Part shown: positions 6,366-7,686 of the stretch, one piece after another
Numbering within the stretch: position 1 is the first letter of the stretch
How the letters are laid out: every line of letters starts with the position of its first letter
NCBI GenBank assembly: GCA_002320935.1
Contig: DCLG01000092.1
Coordinates: 69,190-76,875 of the forward strand
DNA length: 7,686 bases
Reading direction: 5' to 3'
Source of the DNA: Pedobacter sp. UBA1654
GTDB taxonomy: Bacteria; Bacteroidota; Bacteroidia; Sphingobacteriales; Sphingobacteriaceae
Notes under the pieces: model-generated
Seen by the model: the letters and a program-made list of their open reading frames with translations, nothing else
The model's database searches: none
Told to the model about the DNA's origin: nothing
Position numbers and translations under genes: made by a program

Positions 6366-7686
6366 TTTTCATGAAGATTAAACTCGATTGAATGATGAAC
6401 TGGAAGTCGAAGTGTGAAAGTATTGTATGTGTTGTCTGATGCTTCAAGTACAAGCGTTCCCTGATGTAATTCGGTCAGTGCACGGGATATGGATAAGCCA
6501 ATACCTGTACCAGGAAGCTCTTTACTTTCTTTAACTCTGTAAAACGGTTCAAAGATTTTCTCGGCAAATGCCCGTGGGATAATAGCTCCGTCGCTCTGCA
6601 GATGAATGGTGAAAAAAGGATTGAGCTTGTTTTCAACTTCAAGACTTAGAACGATTGTCGATCTACCATACTTAAATGCATTGTCCAGCAGGCTGAAGAT
6701 GATCTTGTGAAAGGCTTCAATGTCTACATACGCATAGAAGGGTTCATCGACAAACTTCAACTGCAGGTTTATGTTCTTCTGTTCGGCAATCGCTTCAAAG
6801 TTTTGAGTCACTTCGCGAATGATCTCCGGAATGTTTGCCCTGACATAATTGAGTGAAAAGCCACTGATCTCCGTTTTTCTGAAATCAAGCAGCTGATTGG
6901 TAAGGCTAAGCAGACGCTCCGTATTGCGATTAAGGATGTGCAGGTTTTTCTCCATCGAAGGGACCTCTGCAGCCTGCTTCATCAACTTTTCCATCGGACC
7001 TTTAATCAGCGTAAGGGGTGTTCGTATCTCATGAGACACCATGGTGAAGAACTCTATTTTCGCTTGATAGATCTCCTTTTCTTTTTCATTTTCAAATATT
7101 TTCCTGCGCAGATGGTGCTTACGTTTAAGCCTCTGGTCAAAATATCTGATCAGCAGAAAAACAGTAAGCACAGCTGTTAAGCCATATAAGAAATAGGCGG
7201 AGTTGCTTTTCCAGATGGGCGGCAGGATGATGATTTTCAAATTCGCTTCATTTTCACTCCAGCGGTCACTGCCCTGCACCAATGCTTTCACTTGAAACTG
7301 GTAAGTTCCGGGCTCAAGCTTGGTAAAGTAGATCTTGCGGTTACTTTTGAGGTGTTCCCAGTTATCGTAGAGTCCCGTCATCCGATACGCATACTCGGTC
7401 ATTTCCGCGGCGAAAAAGCTAAGCGCGGCTACATCTAAGCTAAAGGAGGATTGCTGATATTCAAGCGTGATCTCCTTCGCTGACACCAAAGATCTGTTAA
7501 ATGCATATTTGTCATAATTATCAGTCTCCCCATTATGTTGCACTTGCAGGCTGGTTATGAACACCGGACTATTAAACACTTTGTTTTTAAGTCGGAGCGG
7601 GTCAAAGCTAATTAGCCCTTTCAAACTGCCGAAATACATGCGACCATCACTGTCTTTGAATGAGGAGCTATAGTTAAACTGATTTG
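6302..7686 (-). CDS. HTCS-type sensor histidine kinase (N-terminus beyond the right edge)
   Basis: The frame is open to the right edge; the in-frame Met at 7639 is internal, because the upstream residues (NQFNYSSSFKDSDGR) continue a beta-propeller repeat. Counting from that Met, 1-15 ends the propeller (MYFGSLKGLISFDP), about 75-140 is the Y_Y_Y periplasmic domain, and 147-166 is a single membrane span. A short coiled linker leads to HisKA with phospho-accepting His203 in SHEIRTPL. The HATPase has its N box at LLDNAFKYG (Asn320), F box FEPFYRV at 363-369 and G2 box GTGIGL at 377-382. The G1 box is degenerate (SDGAII, 349-354). Such sensors usually detect carbohydrate fragments in the periplasm and control nearby polysaccharide-use genes; no such genes are in this window. 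The HATPase ends near residue 413, and the 31-residue tail after it enters the overlap with the response regulator, so the true C-terminus is uncertain. Confidence 0.92.
   Translation of the reverse strand, partial: NQFNYSSSFKDSDGRMYFGSLKGLISFDPLRLKNKVFNSPVFITSLQVQHNGETDNYDKYAFNRSLVSAKEITLEYQQSSFSLDVAALSFFAAEMTEYAYRMTGLYDNWEHLKSNRKIYFTKLEPGTYQFQVKALVQGSDRWSENEANLKIIILPPIWKSNSAYFLYGLTAVLTVFLLIRYFDQRLKRKHHLRRKIFENEKEKEIYQAKIEFFTMVSHEIRTPLTLIKGPMEKLMKQAAEVPSMEKNLHILNRNTERLLSLTNQLLDFRKTEISGFSLNYVRANIPEIIREVTQNFEAIAEQKNINLQLKFVDEPFYAYVDIEAFHKIIFSLLDNAFKYGRSTIVLSLEVENKLNPFFTIHLQSDGAIIPRAFAEKIFEPFYRVKESKELPGTGIGLSISRALTELHQGTLVLEASDNTYNTFTLRLPVHHSIEFNLHEKWKKHLPTAAISSTDRSDLPF

Overview
The window looks like ordinary chromosomal DNA from a member of the Bacteroidota, most likely a Sphingobacteriales/Chitinophagales-type soil or freshwater bacterium. 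This is inferred from three things: an RND metal pump fused to its outer-membrane channel, a two-component sensor of the hybrid 'HTCS' style (Y_Y_Y domain, kinase, then receiver plus AraC helix-turn-helix), and starts that lack Shine-Dalgarno sequences and are often A-rich. Two genes run off the edges. No RNA genes, insertion sequences, CRISPR arrays or long repeats were seen, and no gene-free stretch exceeds about 160 bp.

Left third (1-3141, + strand): the 3' part of a CusA/CzcA-type heavy-metal efflux RND gene, fused in frame to a complete TolC-like outer-membrane factor, then 10 bp later a CusB/CzcB-type lipoprotein adaptor. The two polypeptides would supply all three parts of a tripartite cation exporter. 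The inner-membrane pump and outer-membrane channel come from one reading frame, with a signal-peptide-like segment between them.

Middle (3142-5438): a 161-bp spacer, then a membrane fatty-acid desaturase on the + strand with all three histidine boxes. Facing it on the - strand is a pair of unrelated-looking GNAT acetyltransferases (the first transcribed at 4926-5438, the second, PaiA-like, at 4363-4896). The desaturase and the PaiA-like gene converge and share their last 38 bp.

Right third (5553-7686, - strand): a two-component system. The sensor kinase enters from the right edge (end of a beta-propeller, Y_Y_Y domain, one membrane span, HisKA, HATPase). Its last 64 bp overlap a response regulator with a receiver domain and an AraC-type DNA-binding domain. 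In this family these parts are normally one protein. Here they lie in two frames separated by one nucleotide at a pair of A5 runs. This is the most notable point in the window: a naturally split HTCS, a frameshift mutation, a homopolymer sequencing error, or programmed slippage.

I did not find a clearly new biological system. The items worth a second look are the HTCS frame break, the internal signal peptide of the pump-channel fusion, the convergent gene overlap, and a seven-codon leader ORF coupled to the desaturase start.
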